DNA of 7,354 nucleotides. Origin: Bacteroidales bacterium UBA1237 (lineage in GTDB: Bacteria > Bacteroidota > Bacteroidia > Bacteroidales > UBA932). The stretch covers positions 1 through 7,354 of the forward strand of contig DBWN01000060.1 of assembly GCA_002308935.1 (NCBI GenBank), in the 5' to 3' direction. The first letter of the stretch is position 1. Each line of letters opens with the position of its first letter. Shown here piece by piece: positions 5,891-7,354 of the stretch. Both the position numbers and the translations under genes were made by a program. Under the pieces are notes generated by a model, which was not told where the DNA came from, did no database searches, and saw nothing but the letters and a program-made list of their open reading frames with translations.

Positions 5891-7354
5891 TTATATGTTT
5901 TTTGTCATTGAAAGAATGTTCTTGCCGTCTTTTCTTGCATATTTGACGCTGTCCATGATGTTACGGACAAGGAATATGCCCAGTCCGCCGATCGGGCGGT
6001 CTTCCACGCCCAGTGAGGTGTCAGCCTTGGGAACCGCGGTGGGATCGAAAGGAGAGCCGCTGTCCGATATCACGAATTCCACCGACTTGTCGTTCAGTTT
6101 GGCGTCTATTTCAATAAGGCCGTCCGTACCCTTGGGATAAGCGTACATGATCACATTAGTGACAGCCTCCTCGAGAGCAAGATTGATGCCCGTTTCGACA
6201 GACTGTTCTAATTTCTTTTCTTGGGCCACACCCTCCACGAATGCCGCCAGCAGCGGTATCTGACGGATATCATTGTGAAGAACGAGATGGCGTTCGGATT
6301 CTCCGGAATTGGCTGTATTCATATAATGGATAAATAGCATCGTTATGTCATCGCTCTGGGGAGCGTCTCCCACAAACTCGCTGATGGATTCCTTGACGGA
6401 TTCGAGTTGCTCCCTGGAGGAAGATTTGACTGAAAGGGCATCAATGAGCCTTTCCTCACCGAACAGGTCGTATGAGGAGTTCTCGGCCTCTGTGATGCCG
6501 TCGGTATAAAGGAACAGGGCATCACCGTAAGAAAGGTCTGTAGACTGTTCCTTGAATGTGTTCCCTTTGATTACGCCCAAAGGGAGATTGGGAAGCACTG
6601 GAAGGGGTTTCATCGAATCCTTCATGATCAGTGGAGCGTTGTGACCCGCGTTGCAGTACCTAAGGTGACCGGTCACCAGGTTCAGCACACCGCAGAAGAA
6701 GGTCACGAACATGTCGTTCTCGTTCATGTCGGTCATGGAATCGTTCATGGCCGTCACTATCCTTTGAGGGCTCTTCTCATGAGCGGAGATCGTTCTGAAA
6801 AGGCTTCTTGTCACCGCCATGAAAAGTGATGCAGGAACGCCCTTTCCGCTGACATCCCCGATACAGAAGTAGAGTTTCTCATCCCTTATGTAGAAGTCAT
6901 AAAGGTCTCCTCCTACTTCCTTTGCAGGATACATGGCGGCCGCCACATCCAGATCATTCCTCTCCGGGAAAGGAGGGAAAGTCTTGGGAATCATGGACAT
7001 CTGGATTCCTCGGGCAATCTTCAGTTCTCCTTCGATCCTGTCGTTGCTGTCCTCCGCCTCCTTGAGTTTCACCTGCTCCTTTGCGGTCCTCTGGATGATG
7101 TAGATGAGGAACATCAGACCCATCAGCTGGAACAATGAAGTCCAAATGCCCGTTCTCTTGACATTGCGGTATATCTCGCTTTCAGGGATAACGATGGTCA
7201 TGATCCAGCCCGTATCCTCAATGGAGGTCTTGAATCTCACCGCCCTGTTGGTGGACAGGGTTTCGGCAGGAGCAGCCAGCAATTGCCCCTCCTGACTTAC
7301 GATTGTACTGTAGGAATTGGGATAAAGCTGAATATTCTCGACCATTTCCTTAAG
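5891..7354 (-). CDS. Membrane sensor with SpoIIE-type PP2C phosphatase and RsbW-like kinase domains (partial, 5' end outside window)
   Basis: The reading frame stays open to the window edge (codons for Leu-Lys-Glu precede the first visible Met at 7345), so the N-terminus is missing. Numbering from that Met: residues 1-62 look like the end of an extracytoplasmic Cache-type sensor domain (EDTGWIMTIVIPESE); 66-85 are a membrane helix; 88-118 a helical signalling linker; about 119-340 a PP2C/SpoIIE phosphatase with metal-binding aspartates in GGDLYD (145-150), IGDVSGKG (162-169), TDGITEA (281-287) and SDDITML (331-337); about 352-484 a GHKL ATPase of the RsbW/HATPase_c_2 type with N-box EEAVTN (N397), DSG (428-430) and GGLGIFLV (453-460). 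Both catalytic units look intact, so one protein could both phosphorylate and dephosphorylate the neighbouring STAS protein under control of an outside signal. A similar phosphatase-kinase pairing is known in HsbR of Pseudomonas. The ligand is unknown. Confidence 0.92.
   Translation of the reverse strand, partial: LKEMVENIQLYPNSYSTIVSQEGQLLAAPAETLSTNRAVRFKTSIEDTGWIMTIVIPESEIYRNVKRTGIWTSLFQLMGLMFLIYIIQRTAKEQVKLKEAEDSNDRIEGELKIARGIQMSMIPKTFPPFPERNDLDVAAAMYPAKEVGGDLYDFYIRDEKLYFCIGDVSGKGVPASLFMAVTRSLFRTISAHEKSPQRIVTAMNDSMTDMNENDMFVTFFCGVLNLVTGHLRYCNAGHNAPLIMKDSMKPLPVLPNLPLGVIKGNTFKEQSTDLSYGDALFLYTDGITEAENSSYDLFGEERLIDALSVKSSSREQLESVKESISEFVGDAPQSDDITMLFIHYMNTANSGESERHLVLHNDIRQIPLLAAFVEGVAQEKKLEQSVETGINLALEEAVTNVIMYAYPKGTDGLIEIDAKLNDKSVEFVISDSGSPFDPTAVPKADTSLGVEDRPIGGLGIFLVRNIMDSVKYARKDGKNILSMTKNI

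Noticed and set aside
5538..6140. Plus-strand open frame of 200 codons across the STAS gene and the kinase end
   Set aside because: It crosses two well-recognised genes on the other strand and shows no recognisable domain.
7343..7345. Met codon as the true start of the phosphatase/kinase gene
   Set aside because: The frame is open upstream to the window edge and this Met would cut through a Cache-like sensor domain, leaving it without its first membrane segment.
5891..7354. Evidence for sporulation because of the SpoIIE-type domain
   Set aside because: SpoIIE-type PP2C domains are widespread in non-spore-formers as RsbU-like regulators; no sporulation gene is present here.

Overview
This window most likely comes from a member of the Bacteroidota, probably Bacteroidales; this is inference from gene content and style. 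The clues are a lipobox-bearing GH3 glycosidase next to a LacI-type regulator of the TVDRVL kind, A-rich or A/C-rich translation starts without a clear Shine-Dalgarno sequence, very tight gene spacing and roughly balanced base composition. No rRNA, tRNA, mobile element, CRISPR array or origin was seen. Coding density is very high; the largest gap between genes is 88 bases and holds a hairpin terminator.

Left half, plus strand (1-4000): a carbohydrate-use cluster. A LacI-family repressor (1-1059) is followed after 39 bases by a lipoprotein GH3 beta-glycosidase (1099-3108) and, after only 4 bases, by a secreted HSL-type alpha/beta-hydrolase (3113-4000). The two enzymes would sit at the outer membrane/periplasm, one cleaving a beta-linked glycoside and the other removing an ester such as an acyl decoration. 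No SusC/SusD pair is visible. A strong hairpin (4021-4057) separates this cluster from the convergent right half.

Right half, minus strand (7354 down to 4089): a three-gene operon. The first gene (running off the right edge) encodes a membrane sensor whose cytoplasmic part carries both a SpoIIE/RsbU-type PP2C phosphatase and an RsbW-type ATP-binding kinase domain. Three bases later comes a 101-residue STAS anti-sigma-factor antagonist, the natural substrate of both activities. Its stop codon overlaps by one base (TGATG) the start of a CPA1 cation/proton antiporter with a C-terminal RCK_C domain. Together these look like a compact partner-switching signalling module, with no sigma factor in view, translationally tied to an ion transporter.

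The most notable observations are the sensor-phosphatase-kinase fusion beside its STAS partner, the coupling of that switch to a cation/proton antiporter, and a GH3 enzyme in which the segment that normally carries the acid/base glutamate is replaced by a glycine-rich loop.
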